DNA of 52,387 nt from a virus. Shown here piece after piece: positions 28,901-34,720 of this stretch. The stretch covers positions 1-52,387 of the IMG/VR virus record IMGVR_UViG_3300021378_000034. One strand, given 5' to 3'. The translations under genes and the position numbers were made by a program. Position 1 is the first letter of the stretch. Each line of letters starts with the position of its first letter. The notes beneath the pieces were generated by a model. It had not been told where the DNA came from. It ran no database searches and saw nothing but the letters and a program-made list of their open reading frames with translations.

Positions 28901-30782
28901 ATTTCCAAATGTTAAAAAAATATTAAATAAAGAAATTGCAGAGACTGGGTTTACAAACGATCAGGCCATAAGGGTTTACTTATATAATAAATCTGGGTTT
29001 GAGGTTCCTGGTATATCTAAAAGAGATTTAAATTCTTTACTTTCAGCTGTAAATAATTCTCCAGATCTTAAAGGATTTGCAGACACATTGCAAACAATAT
29101 CTCAAAAAGATGCTTGGGTTGAGCCATCTGAGTTTTGGGATGTAGGAAGTGTTTTAAAAGATCTTAATGAGCTTTCAGAAAACGTTAGTAGAAAAGACTA
29201 TCTTGAAGAATTTATAACGAATGTGGATCAAATTTTTAGCCCTGATAATTTAAATAAAGTTGAAGCGCTGTATGGCTCAAGACATAGAGAAGCGCTTGAG
29301 GATATTGTAAGAAGAATGAAAAGCGGAAGCAATAGACCTGGCAATCCTGATAGATTAACTGGGGCTTGGCTTGATTGGGTTAATAATTCTGTTGGTACTA
29401 TAATGTTCTTTAACAGAAGATCAGCCTTATTACAGATGTTGTCGTTTACTAACTTTGTAAATTGGTCTGATAATAATCCATTAATGGCTGCAAAAGCATT
29501 TGCAAATCAACCAGCCTACTGGAAAGCATGGGCAAAAATATTTAACTCTGATAAATTAAAGCAAAGAAGAGGAGGTTTAAAATCTGATGTTCAAGAGCAA
29601 GAGATAGCTAACCAAGCTAAGAATGCTAAAGATAAATACAGCGCGGCGGTTTCTTATTTATTAAAAATTGGTTTTACACCAACACAAATAGCGGATAGTA
29701 TGGCTATTGCAACTGGGGGCGCTACATTCTTAATAAATAGAACAAACACTTATATTAAACAGGGTATGTCAAAAGCGGACGCTGAAGCAAAAGCGTTTGA
29801 AGACTTTAGTGCAATATCAGACGAGACACAGCAGTCTGGGGACCCTATGCTAATATCTAAGCAACAATCAAGTCATCTTGGTAGATTAATATTAGCATTC
29901 CAAAACACACCCATGCAGTACACTAGATTAATGAAAAAAGCTGCACAAGATTTAATTAATAGAAGAGGTGATCCTAAAACAAACGTTAGCAAAATAATTT
30001 ACTATGGATTTGTGCAGAATTTAATATTCTCTACATTACAAAATGCATTGTTTGCTTTATTACCTGAGTTTGATCCAGACGATGAAGACGAAGAAAAATT
30101 CCAAAAAGTTATAAATACAAAACAAGAAAGAATTTTGAATAGTATGGTTGACACTATATTGAGGGGTAGTGGATTAGCTGGCGCCGTAGTATCAACATTA
30201 AAAAATACTATTAATGAATATTATAGACAAGAAAAGAAAGGCTCATTTATGGCGGATCATACGTACACCCTTTTACAATTAGCTAATGTGTCCCCTCCAA
30301 TAGGTTCAAAGCTTAGAAAAGTTTATGGAGCAATACAAACTAAGAATTTTGATAAAGATGTTATTAGCGCAAGAGGGGCCGCTCTTGATAGCCCCGCTTA
30401 TGAAATTATTGGTAATTTATTATCAGCTGGCTTAAATATTCCGCTCGATAGAGCTGTTGCAGAAATTAGGGGTATTACAGAAGCATTAGATGATAGGAAT
30501 ACTGCTTACCAAAGATTAGCTTTAGGTTTAGGCTGGAGAACTTGGGATGTAAATGCTAAGAATGAAGAGCACGAATTAATCAAGACTACCGCTAAAAAGA
30601 AAAGAAAAGAAGAGAGTAAAGTTAAAGCAGCTGAAACAAGAAAAGAAAATAAAAGATTAAAAACTGAAATTTTAGTTAAATTAAGCAAAGAAAACCAAAA
30701 AGAATATAAAAAATATTTAGGGCTATCTACTAAAGAAAAGAATGCTTTTATAAGAGAAGAAATAAAAAAACTTAAAAAATAA
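22953..30782 (+). CDS. Giant internal virion protein with metalloprotease motif
   Basis: A 2609-residue protein, the largest in the window, encoded at the end of the structural block. A TonB-box-like EEVVVTG occurs at residues 55-61. Hydrophobic or Gly/Ala-rich stretches around residues 385-410 and 475-520 could insert into membranes. The zincin motif VLHEVGHIQTR is at about 930-940 (H932, E933, H936), with acidic residues 50-70 residues downstream as possible third ligands. The C-terminal 500 residues include FQNTPMQYTRLMKKAAQDL and a hydrophobic IIYYGFVQNLIFS, ending in a Lys-rich tail. Size and position fit an ejected protein that enters the host with the DNA. No RNA polymerase or transglycosylase motif was found. 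The protease activity is inferred. Confidence 0.7.
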   Translation: MTDPKLKDQLLELQNQVGALNPIDNSQEAILLRRQLKKVEAQILASETTETQELEEVVVTGEASKQVKKALKGAEDFKAIPENTTAESEKTNIALKEFNLKNIGGSLQPQLSYTDAEGKIKEGREQYFPVKKDAQGNELSWRGKPMRSGKAEFKNDYDTDLKLAFGSEEKANRWKGMVAAAKADGVTLNEDNIDAYFDLTKVSEETKNQVVSEAKRKKSEVFLRDFDPKQRNIIKRETLQGRNLKSEEKDLTNQYNVFKKDYNVFTETKNVLDSDIKNYNKERELLENKIKNFSISDNPTVKEIQTRAALNQEIKDFESKDIYSELNKRWENLNGQRAAINERLQLLNDKSTELGDLNTMSTALSKSYELGDRFGLAMEEAFLGAPAMLGGSILKGVGDIGLFFTMKEGYSKEAFQEHATNTKWYRDLIGAKTAAVDYNQRLGNIRKNTLPERLKTGEGKGSDYWGEMLMDNSPSILTAFGTMGYTGLATAGASGIARATAVKQATNLATGAFFTMEAGGQMSALEIAQRDAPKIIASLENELKTAKGSTQKNEILKQIEDQKNLKNLSQWQKSLNSVAYGGIASLAERFGTLKFVNDFNKYSKAIGRTKFERFVSPSVARVVSKGLGATKGVGIGAGIELIEEGPITQVGHNFSDIVLLNQNKSLIEGIDKEFVKSTLATSLAISGPSFSQNLYSAFANEVKLRSEAKEEGRFRDELLSVEKAMQGLDKRTKPYKDLWNKKQQIIAGAAALNTDIVLKVERMEAKDIETVFNNGARIRELIAEGKELGGDLNIDDYTKSRSEDIQKEAQTLFDANQKILNKEQDAFEKMFKDAPNKVESIINKTRFENAKSLVRNMKGIDLIEINDPQNLEAFIKESNFSPKQEKNVKDAFNNASAININNKVVVFNTNADLVFQAVSGVEAKIASVSVLHEVGHIQTRKAGIIKDNKLAKEGSKLVENIMSDVKNRLAAGKLSKENYKIFEDRMQRYKELNDGEVDADELLQLVGDFQFLNILPRSSFAEIHNAKTFINLLLKKFNGDNASFFGVETASDAYNFVTSWQQKAIAQETTGAEEDEEIKTVKSSISLSEVDRKRNMAALNEIKTTEEFLSRKGQNTVAEGLMGMAAVQANKLTADQDTREELASDIVARTLQDISKNVYKPQNDQSKLSGFLNQRVGFALQKIQVADYKLPPDQRKYFAKTTAAQIEDFKTTLKDEGTPSVQPKVVEFKKIKDSKIFSPSVVTSIENKLIQTVKVLKSKFDSKTTINKSVKPVISEIKKEMGKQADIDIKQASGTMATGLKKNFLKSKKATLENAPTTWLATSMPFAIQKSVGGVFTDQNIKDPTTGKIIGKVFKPNYVSNWQGKKIDRVKTSTDAAGNTSGNQFIRRMPNVNEKVSNEQFMSYLLPDGKKLKAGRKESWSKMMGEEIAFEIFDEKLNDPNSELTKAFEKNQKALSVTLADNYVEVIQKDIERGTVKRSIGPKFIEGTKYLFKQAQKHGVEEIIDSKGNSLIDYPDGRAIDKEAAQYVRQVFDKGLIQDFKILAFLQSIKFSSKIPNNIKNKVTGALTKKSDKNLLDDFAKDMRTVANLLGSDVTDVINFDGLGFFNRLLDSAETKKDEKGNIIPGAKGDYFDFLNKTKKNQPKSLDLPSNLDLSLVSPINSKFGIMAKVARILESNTKAEEKLKKYEKLIGEIDAANLHNKILAKHIISKLVDAVKTKKIKPESLIYMLQAQTNATKGLRSLTGFKYITFKDGPQGNQKGEHLADNAGTMFEIAELAFVESNEAKTSNAIDDILEFHDQWLENRDLLDVIDIFGKNNPFKDLRMMLLTENQLRDVYTHDGKLAIELIAEREEAIKIKVRAQKKLAAKPKKESVVKSSIAPDLSKGLNEMIARQKGVKPEAVYSKVVARKKGVNKGRYKFFLPSTAEDFRGLTQYTFAGKGKQGEADQKFFEDNLVKPYLKGISAMESQRQALKNDYRGLLKSFPNVKKILNKEIAETGFTNDQAIRVYLYNKSGFEVPGISKRDLNSLLSAVNNSPDLKGFADTLQTISQKDAWVEPSEFWDVGSVLKDLNELSENVSRKDYLEEFITNVDQIFSPDNLNKVEALYGSRHREALEDIVRRMKSGSNRPGNPDRLTGAWLDWVNNSVGTIMFFNRRSALLQMLSFTNFVNWSDNNPLMAAKAFANQPAYWKAWAKIFNSDKLKQRRGGLKSDVQEQEIANQAKNAKDKYSAAVSYLLKIGFTPTQIADSMAIATGGATFLINRTNTYIKQGMSKADAEAKAFEDFSAISDETQQSGDPMLISKQQSSHLGRLILAFQNTPMQYTRLMKKAAQDLINRRGDPKTNVSKIIYYGFVQNLIFSTLQNALFALLPEFDPDDEDEEKFQKVINTKQERILNSMVDTILRGSGLAGAVVSTLKNTINEYYRQEKKGSFMADHTYTLLQLANVSPPIGSKLRKVYGAIQTKNFDKDVISARGAALDSPAYEIIGNLLSAGLNIPLDRAVAEIRGITEALDDRNTAYQRLALGLGWRTWDVNAKNEEHELIKTTAKKKRKEESKVKAAETRKENKRLKTEILVKLSKENQKEYKKYLGLSTKEKNAFIREEIKKLKK

Positions 30783-30788
30783 ATAATT

Positions 30789-30920
30789 ATGCCAAAAGAT
30801 GCGTGTTACAAAAAAGTTAAAGCAAGGTACAAAGTATTTCCCTCCGCTTACGCAAGTGGAGCTATAGCAAAGTGTAGAAAAAAAGGCGCTAGCAATTGGG
30901 GAAATAAAAGTAAAAAGTAA
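30789..30920 (+). CDS. Small basic protein, conserved in marine phages
   Basis: A 43-residue protein, MPKDACYKKVKARYKVFPSA at its start and ending in GNKSKK. Lys/Arg-rich, with two Cys (C6, C29). The sequence KVKARYKVFPSAYASGAI is a recurring element of small or large phage proteins encoded near the end of virion modules. It lies six bases after the giant ejection gene, and its stop overlaps the next ATG by one base (TAATG). It may be a DNA-associated minor virion protein. The function is unknown. Confidence 0.6.
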   Translation: MPKDACYKKVKARYKVFPSAYASGAIAKCRKKGASNWGNKSKK

Positions 30921-31195
30921 TGGCTGTAAGAAAAACAAAGAAGGGTGCTTCGCTAAAGCGCTGGTTTAAAGAAAAGTGGGTTGATGTAAGAACCGGTAAA
31001 GCTTGTGGCCGTAAAAAAGGCGATGGCAGAGGCGTACCTTACTGCAGACCAAGCAAAAGAGTATCAAGCAAAACACCAAAAACATCCAGCGAAATGTCTT
31101 CATCCGAAAAGGCTAAAAAAATCAGAGAAAAGAAAAGCTTAGGACAACCAAAAGGAAAACCAAGAAGGGTCAAATCAGTTAAAAGAAAAAAATAA
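30920..31195 (+). CDS. Small basic protein of the KRWFKEKWVD type (DUF5872-like)
   Basis: A 91-residue, very basic protein. Residues 10-52 hold LKRWFKEKWVDVRTG, then CGRKKGDGRG and PYCRPSKRVSSKTPKT. This is the family pattern I know as DUF5872-like, found in phages and giant viruses. The rest is a Lys/Ser-rich tail. The two Cys (C30, C43) and many Lys suggest nucleic acid or virion association. It forms a tight run with the 43-residue gene before it and the holin-like gene after it, with one-base overlaps on both sides. The function is unproven. Confidence 0.65.
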   Translation: MAVRKTKKGASLKRWFKEKWVDVRTGKACGRKKGDGRGVPYCRPSKRVSSKTPKTSSEMSSSEKAKKIREKKSLGQPKGKPRRVKSVKRKK

Positions 31196-31359
31196 TGAAT
31201 ACTCAAGATTTAAAAGTATTGATGTTAAATACATCGGCATTTACACTATCAATGACTTCAGTTGAAGATATACTTAAGATAGTTTTACTATTGGTTTCAA
31301 TAGGATTCACAGTTCAAAGATGGTATGAAGTACGTAAAAGGAATAAAGACAATAAGTAG
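31195..31359 (+). CDS. Holin-like one-helix membrane protein
   Basis: A 54-residue protein. Its ATG overlaps the previous stop (TAATG). Residues 25-41 (EDILKIVLLLVSIGFTV) form a single membrane span, preceded by an uncharged N-terminus and followed by a basic tail (QRWYEVRKRNKDNK). This is the form of small class II/III-type holins and of T7 17.5-like holins. It is the first gene of a region that ends with the endolysin, so a holin role is reasonable. The next gene starts 35 bases inside it. A structural membrane peptide is the alternative. Confidence 0.5.
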   Translation: MNTQDLKVLMLNTSAFTLSMTSVEDILKIVLLLVSIGFTVQRWYEVRKRNKDNK

Positions 31360-31789
31360 TTTGCTATTTTGCATTGTGATATCTGCACAAGATATTAAAA
31401 TAGACAATATAAAAAACTCAATTCAAACAGGTCCGTTGGTTAACAACAGGGATGTTGGTTTTGGGTTAAAAAACATTTTAGAAGAATTAGTTCAAGACTT
31501 GGATTATAATTTAAATGACAAGGCTGTTGATGCTTTGACTGTTGAATTACTTTATTTTGACGTAAAAAGAACACAATCAAATATTGCGTTGTATAGCAAA
31601 TCGTCAAGTCAAACAGAAATTATTGCATTAGCAAAATACAAAAAGAAAAAAGTAAAAGTAAAAGGCACAGCAAAAGACATTACAACTTCTTTAATTCTAT
31701 TAAATGAGCAAGGACAGTTCACACAAAACAGTGTGAGCGTTGCATTAAAAAAACTTTCAGAAAACATTATTAAGAAATTAAAACTATGA
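31325..31789 (+). CDS. Exported periplasmic protein of unknown function
   Basis: A 154-residue protein with a signal peptide (residues 1-21, hydrophobic SSLLFCIVIS) and predicted cleavage before Gln22 (SA|Q). The mature part has a repeated beta/alpha layout: VDALTVELLYFDVKRTQ, then the strand KKVKVKGTAKDITTSLILLN, and a final amphipathic helix (ALKKLSENIIKKLKL). This order loosely resembles YajG- or CsgG-like envelope proteins, but no family motif is certain. It overlaps the holin-like gene by 35 bases and the next gene by 4 (ATGA). It probably belongs to the envelope cassette that follows. Its role is unknown. Confidence 0.55.
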   Translation: MKYVKGIKTISSLLFCIVISAQDIKIDNIKNSIQTGPLVNNRDVGFGLKNILEELVQDLDYNLNDKAVDALTVELLYFDVKRTQSNIALYSKSSSQTEIIALAKYKKKKVKVKGTAKDITTSLILLNEQGQFTQNSVSVALKKLSENIIKKLKL

Positions 31790-33408
31790 AAAAACTATTG
31801 TTTTTATTATTACCATTATTCTGTTTAGCGCAAGATTTAAAACTTGATCACAGTTATACTAACGCTGAGGATTTTAAAGTAGGGGATACTATAACAATAA
31901 AGTTCAATACAATACAGGTAACGAATAATGCTGATCCTAACTTGTATATGTTTGATTACGAGTACAATAATAAATTGTTACAAAAAATTACACATCGGTT
32001 TAAAGTTGCGGATAACGAAGCTAACACGAACGCACAAACCTCATTAACGCATTGGGATGGTTTTAAGTTTAAAATTTTAAGTACTTACGATGAAGATAAT
32101 CTTTCTGCGCAATATTTACATGGTTGGCAAAACCGAACACAAGTACAAGGAGACACCAATTCTTATCCTACGGATAATGACTGGTCTGTTGAAAGAATAA
32201 CCATCCAAGACGGTGTTGGAATTACATATAACAATACATTAGTTGAAGTTGATTTTAAAATTAAAGATAAAATAAATACAAATTACAGTAATTATAATAA
32301 TGTAACGCATCTTAACTGGATGAAGGCACATGACAATTCTAATAACACAGCCTATGATGTTGATGCAATGCAACAAAAAATTACTTTAGCTGGTGTTGAA
32401 GGTGGTGACGCCGGGAGTGTCACTATAAATTTAAAAACAGAAAACGATAAACCAACGCATTATAAATATAACATATTAAGTAATAATAGTAGTGTAGCGA
32501 GTGGTAATTTTGACGCTAATTCACAGGCTATAGTTACAGGTTTAGAAAACGACGTTAAATATACTATTGATATAACAGTCGATAATGATGCTGCTAGCGA
32601 TTGGTTAGATGATGTTGTAACTGTTACGGATGTTTTTTTAGTATTTAAAGAAGCTATTAAAGCTGGCAGTAGTCCAGGTGGGCAAGCTAATACTTTTACA
32701 CATAGTATACAATTTTTATTAGGCGAAGTTAATAACAGCGGAAATGTAGATTTTGATGACTCTTACATCTTGCTGAGTCATATAATGAATGAAAACGTTA
32801 GTGAATGGTTTACAAGCTCTACAAACGGAGCTAAAAATGTTTGGGGCGAAAAAAATCAATATGGGTATTCCACAAATGATTATTACTTTGGACAAAGAAA
32901 AGATTTTACTCCTACTGATTCTAATAAGGTTTTTGATTTTGGTCATGGACTTATTGGAGATGTAGATTTTTCACATTCATTTGAACCAATAGTACAAAGC
33001 GAGAACAGTGGTGTCGCAAGAGGTGTTGTTCAGAATTCATCTGAAAATTTAAATTTAGATATTTCCACAAGTTTAGTTAACGATAAAGTTGAATTAGTAG
33101 TTGAGCTCGAAAAAGAAGATTTAGCGGGCATGCAATTTGTAATTCAATTTGACGATGCTTTATTAGAATTTGAAGAAGTTCAATTTGATACCGGCAACTT
33201 ATTAACTAATTTTGCAACAGAGCGAAACAATAAATTATATTTTGGTAGTCTAAGTGTTGAGAACCAAGAAAATATAAAACCTGGTAAACCGTATAAGATT
33301 ATATTTAATCCTAAACAAACAATAACTAATACATCCGGTTTAATTTATTTTCAAACCACAGACGCTGTAACAGAAGAAGGAACTAAAGTAATTTTAAAAA
33401 TACAATAA
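31786..33408 (+). CDS. Exported protein with dockerin-like and cohesin-like domains
   Basis: A 540-residue protein. The signal peptide ends at LA|Q16. Residues about 17-195 are beta-rich (cohesin-like strands, FDYEYNNKLL). Residues about 205-285 resemble a fibronectin-type sandwich. Around 311-333 is LLGEVNNSGNVDFDDSYILL, close to a dockerin calcium-binding repeat, with a second half-repeat (GLIGDVDFSHS) near 388. Residues 430-540 (LAGMQFVIQFDDALLEF, then KPYKIIFNP) follow the cohesin pattern. Dockerin-cohesin pairs tether secreted proteins to surfaces. Here both types appear in one chain. Overlap: the ATG overlaps the previous stop, and the stop overlaps the next ATG. An adhesion or surface-anchoring role is inferred. 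Confidence 0.58.
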   Translation: MKKLLFLLLPLFCLAQDLKLDHSYTNAEDFKVGDTITIKFNTIQVTNNADPNLYMFDYEYNNKLLQKITHRFKVADNEANTNAQTSLTHWDGFKFKILSTYDEDNLSAQYLHGWQNRTQVQGDTNSYPTDNDWSVERITIQDGVGITYNNTLVEVDFKIKDKINTNYSNYNNVTHLNWMKAHDNSNNTAYDVDAMQQKITLAGVEGGDAGSVTINLKTENDKPTHYKYNILSNNSSVASGNFDANSQAIVTGLENDVKYTIDITVDNDAASDWLDDVVTVTDVFLVFKEAIKAGSSPGGQANTFTHSIQFLLGEVNNSGNVDFDDSYILLSHIMNENVSEWFTSSTNGAKNVWGEKNQYGYSTNDYYFGQRKDFTPTDSNKVFDFGHGLIGDVDFSHSFEPIVQSENSGVARGVVQNSSENLNLDISTSLVNDKVELVVELEKEDLAGMQFVIQFDDALLEFEEVQFDTGNLLTNFATERNNKLYFGSLSVENQENIKPGKPYKIIFNPKQTITNTSGLIYFQTTDAVTEEGTKVILKIQ

Positions 33409-33767
33409 TGAAAAAACTATTTATACTATTATTATTTATAAGCTGTTCAGAAACTGTATATATTGAAAGACCTGTACAAGAAGTACCAGAATCTTTATTT
33501 ATGCAAGAGACTATAGGGCTTAAATTAGAAAGTTATATAGTGCAAGACAAGGTCAGAATAAACACAAAGTTACCATCAGATGGTAAATACAGAATTAAGA
33601 TATTAGATTTTTCAAATAAAATAATAAACCAAGAAATAATAACCGGAAGAGAGGGTGATAATATATTAAACATATACGTTAACTCACTGCCCGTAAGTTC
33701 TTATACAGTTGAATTGTATACTAATACAAATAGCTTTATAGGTAGACAAACATTTTCAATGAAATAA
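33408..33767 (+). CDS. Lipoprotein resembling a type IX secretion C-terminal sorting domain
   Basis: A 119-residue protein. The signal MKKLFILLLFISC has a lipobox ending at Cys13, so it is likely lipidated. The last 70 residues (VRINTKLPSDGKYRIKILD, then NILNIYVNSLPVSSYTVELY) match the pattern of type A sorting domains of the Bacteroidota T9SS: a strand, a (G)xYxIxIxD strand, a turn, then a L.L..LPxxxYxVxL strand. A free-standing domain behind a lipid anchor is unusual, because such domains normally end large secreted proteins. It might compete with, or dock to, host T9SS parts, or simply be an outer-membrane Ig-like lipoprotein. Context: part of the envelope cassette. Confidence 0.5.
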   Translation: MKKLFILLLFISCSETVYIERPVQEVPESLFMQETIGLKLESYIVQDKVRINTKLPSDGKYRIKILDFSNKIINQEIITGREGDNILNIYVNSLPVSSYTVELYTNTNSFIGRQTFSMK

Positions 33768-33768
33768 T

Positions 33769-33999
33769 ATGAAAGAATTAAAGAACCAAATAATAACAGC
33801 AATAGGATTAATTATAACTGCTGGGGCGGCTTTAATCATAGCTAATATGGAGGCTATATTTAGTCCTGAAGATGATTCACCACCGCCAATAATGGAGCAA
33901 ACAATAACAATACCACCAAGTATTGTAAAGGATACTTTGGTTATAACTAAAACAGTTGTACAAAAACCAAAGAAAGAAGAAAGAGAAATAGATTGGTAA
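33769..33999 (+). CDS. Small one-helix membrane protein, Pro-rich tail
   Basis: A 76-residue protein. Residues 7-26 (QIITAIGLIITAGAALIIAN) form one membrane helix. The rest is an acidic then Pro/Ile-rich extracytoplasmic or cytoplasmic tail (DDSPPPIMEQTITIPPS) ending in basic residues. There is no lipobox or signal cleavage site. It lies one base after the preceding lipoprotein gene and one base before the CsgG-like gene, so it is co-transcribed. It resembles i-spanin-like or envelope-spanning accessory proteins only in topology. The function is unknown. Confidence 0.5.
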   Translation: MKELKNQIITAIGLIITAGAALIIANMEAIFSPEDDSPPPIMEQTITIPPSIVKDTLVITKTVVQKPKKEEREIDW

Positions 34000-34000
34000 C

Positions 34001-34720
34001 ATGAAAAAATTTATACTATGTGCGATATTTGTATCGGCTGTGGCTTCTGCTCATAGCCAAGTAATTGGAAAAACAACCACCGAAGATTATGTCGGCAGCT
34101 TTGAATCAAGAGAATCTATATGGAGTGTACCAGAATATAATGGCGACCCTGTATCTGTAGCCTTGCTTAACATTGGTGTTACTGAGGAAATATTAAATCA
34201 GTATCCTGAATTAGGTGATTATAGAGTTGGATTAGGTTTAACTAATATAACTGTAGCGTTCTTAGATGAAACGTTTCGTTTTGAATTTGTAGAAACAAGA
34301 GACGAAATAAAAGATAGAATGATTAAGCAATTTAAAGCAAGCGAAAAAGGTTTCACTGCTAATGTTATTAACCCTATAGGTAAAATAGTATTGGCTAAAT
34401 ACTTTTGTTATATTGAGGTATACGATTTTAGTATATCGGAAGATGAAACTATTAATTTAAAAGATGGTATTAAAAATAAACTTGTAACACGATTAGGTTT
34501 GCAAGTTAAGCTTGTTGATTCAGAGTCTGGATTATATATGACGGGATCTGGTTTAGGTAAAGCTACAACGACAAGAGAATTAACTTTACTCAACAATGAA
34601 AATTTGGAAGATGTAAAATTTAACCAATCATCAATTGGAACATCGACTAAAAAAGCTTTAGAAACTGCGGTTGCTAAAGTGGTTAAACGAATGATAAGAA
34701 AAAAGATATTTGATCATTAA
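34001..34720 (+). CDS. CsgG-like outer-membrane secretion protein
   Basis: A 239-residue protein with a signal peptide ending AHS|Q20, not a lipobox. Segments follow the CsgG order: VALLNIGV near residue 51; YRVGLGLTNITVAFLDE; FEFVETRDEIKDRM; ANVINPIGKIVLAKYFCYIEV, like the (G)A(D)Y(V)(I)xG strand; LGLQVKLVDSESGLYMTGSG, like LRLVDVxTGEV; and a final amphipathic helix (TSTKKALETAVAKVVKRMI). CsgG forms a nonameric pore that exports curli subunits and is normally a lipoprotein; the missing lipid Cys is notable. CsgG-like proteins also serve other envelope roles (HfaB, LpoB relatives). No curli subunit gene (CsgA/B) or CsgE/F is recognised beside it. The fold is moderately sure; the export role is inferred. 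Confidence 0.6.
   Translation: MKKFILCAIFVSAVASAHSQVIGKTTTEDYVGSFESRESIWSVPEYNGDPVSVALLNIGVTEEILNQYPELGDYRVGLGLTNITVAFLDETFRFEFVETRDEIKDRMIKQFKASEKGFTANVINPIGKIVLAKYFCYIEVYDFSISEDETINLKDGIKNKLVTRLGLQVKLVDSESGLYMTGSGLGKATTTRELTLLNNENLEDVKFNQSSIGTSTKKALETAVAKVVKRMIRKKIFDH

Noticed and set aside
22953-30782. Virion RNA polymerase in the giant protein
   Set aside because: Size fits, but no T/DxxGR or other single-subunit polymerase motif could be found; only the HEXXH motif is clear.
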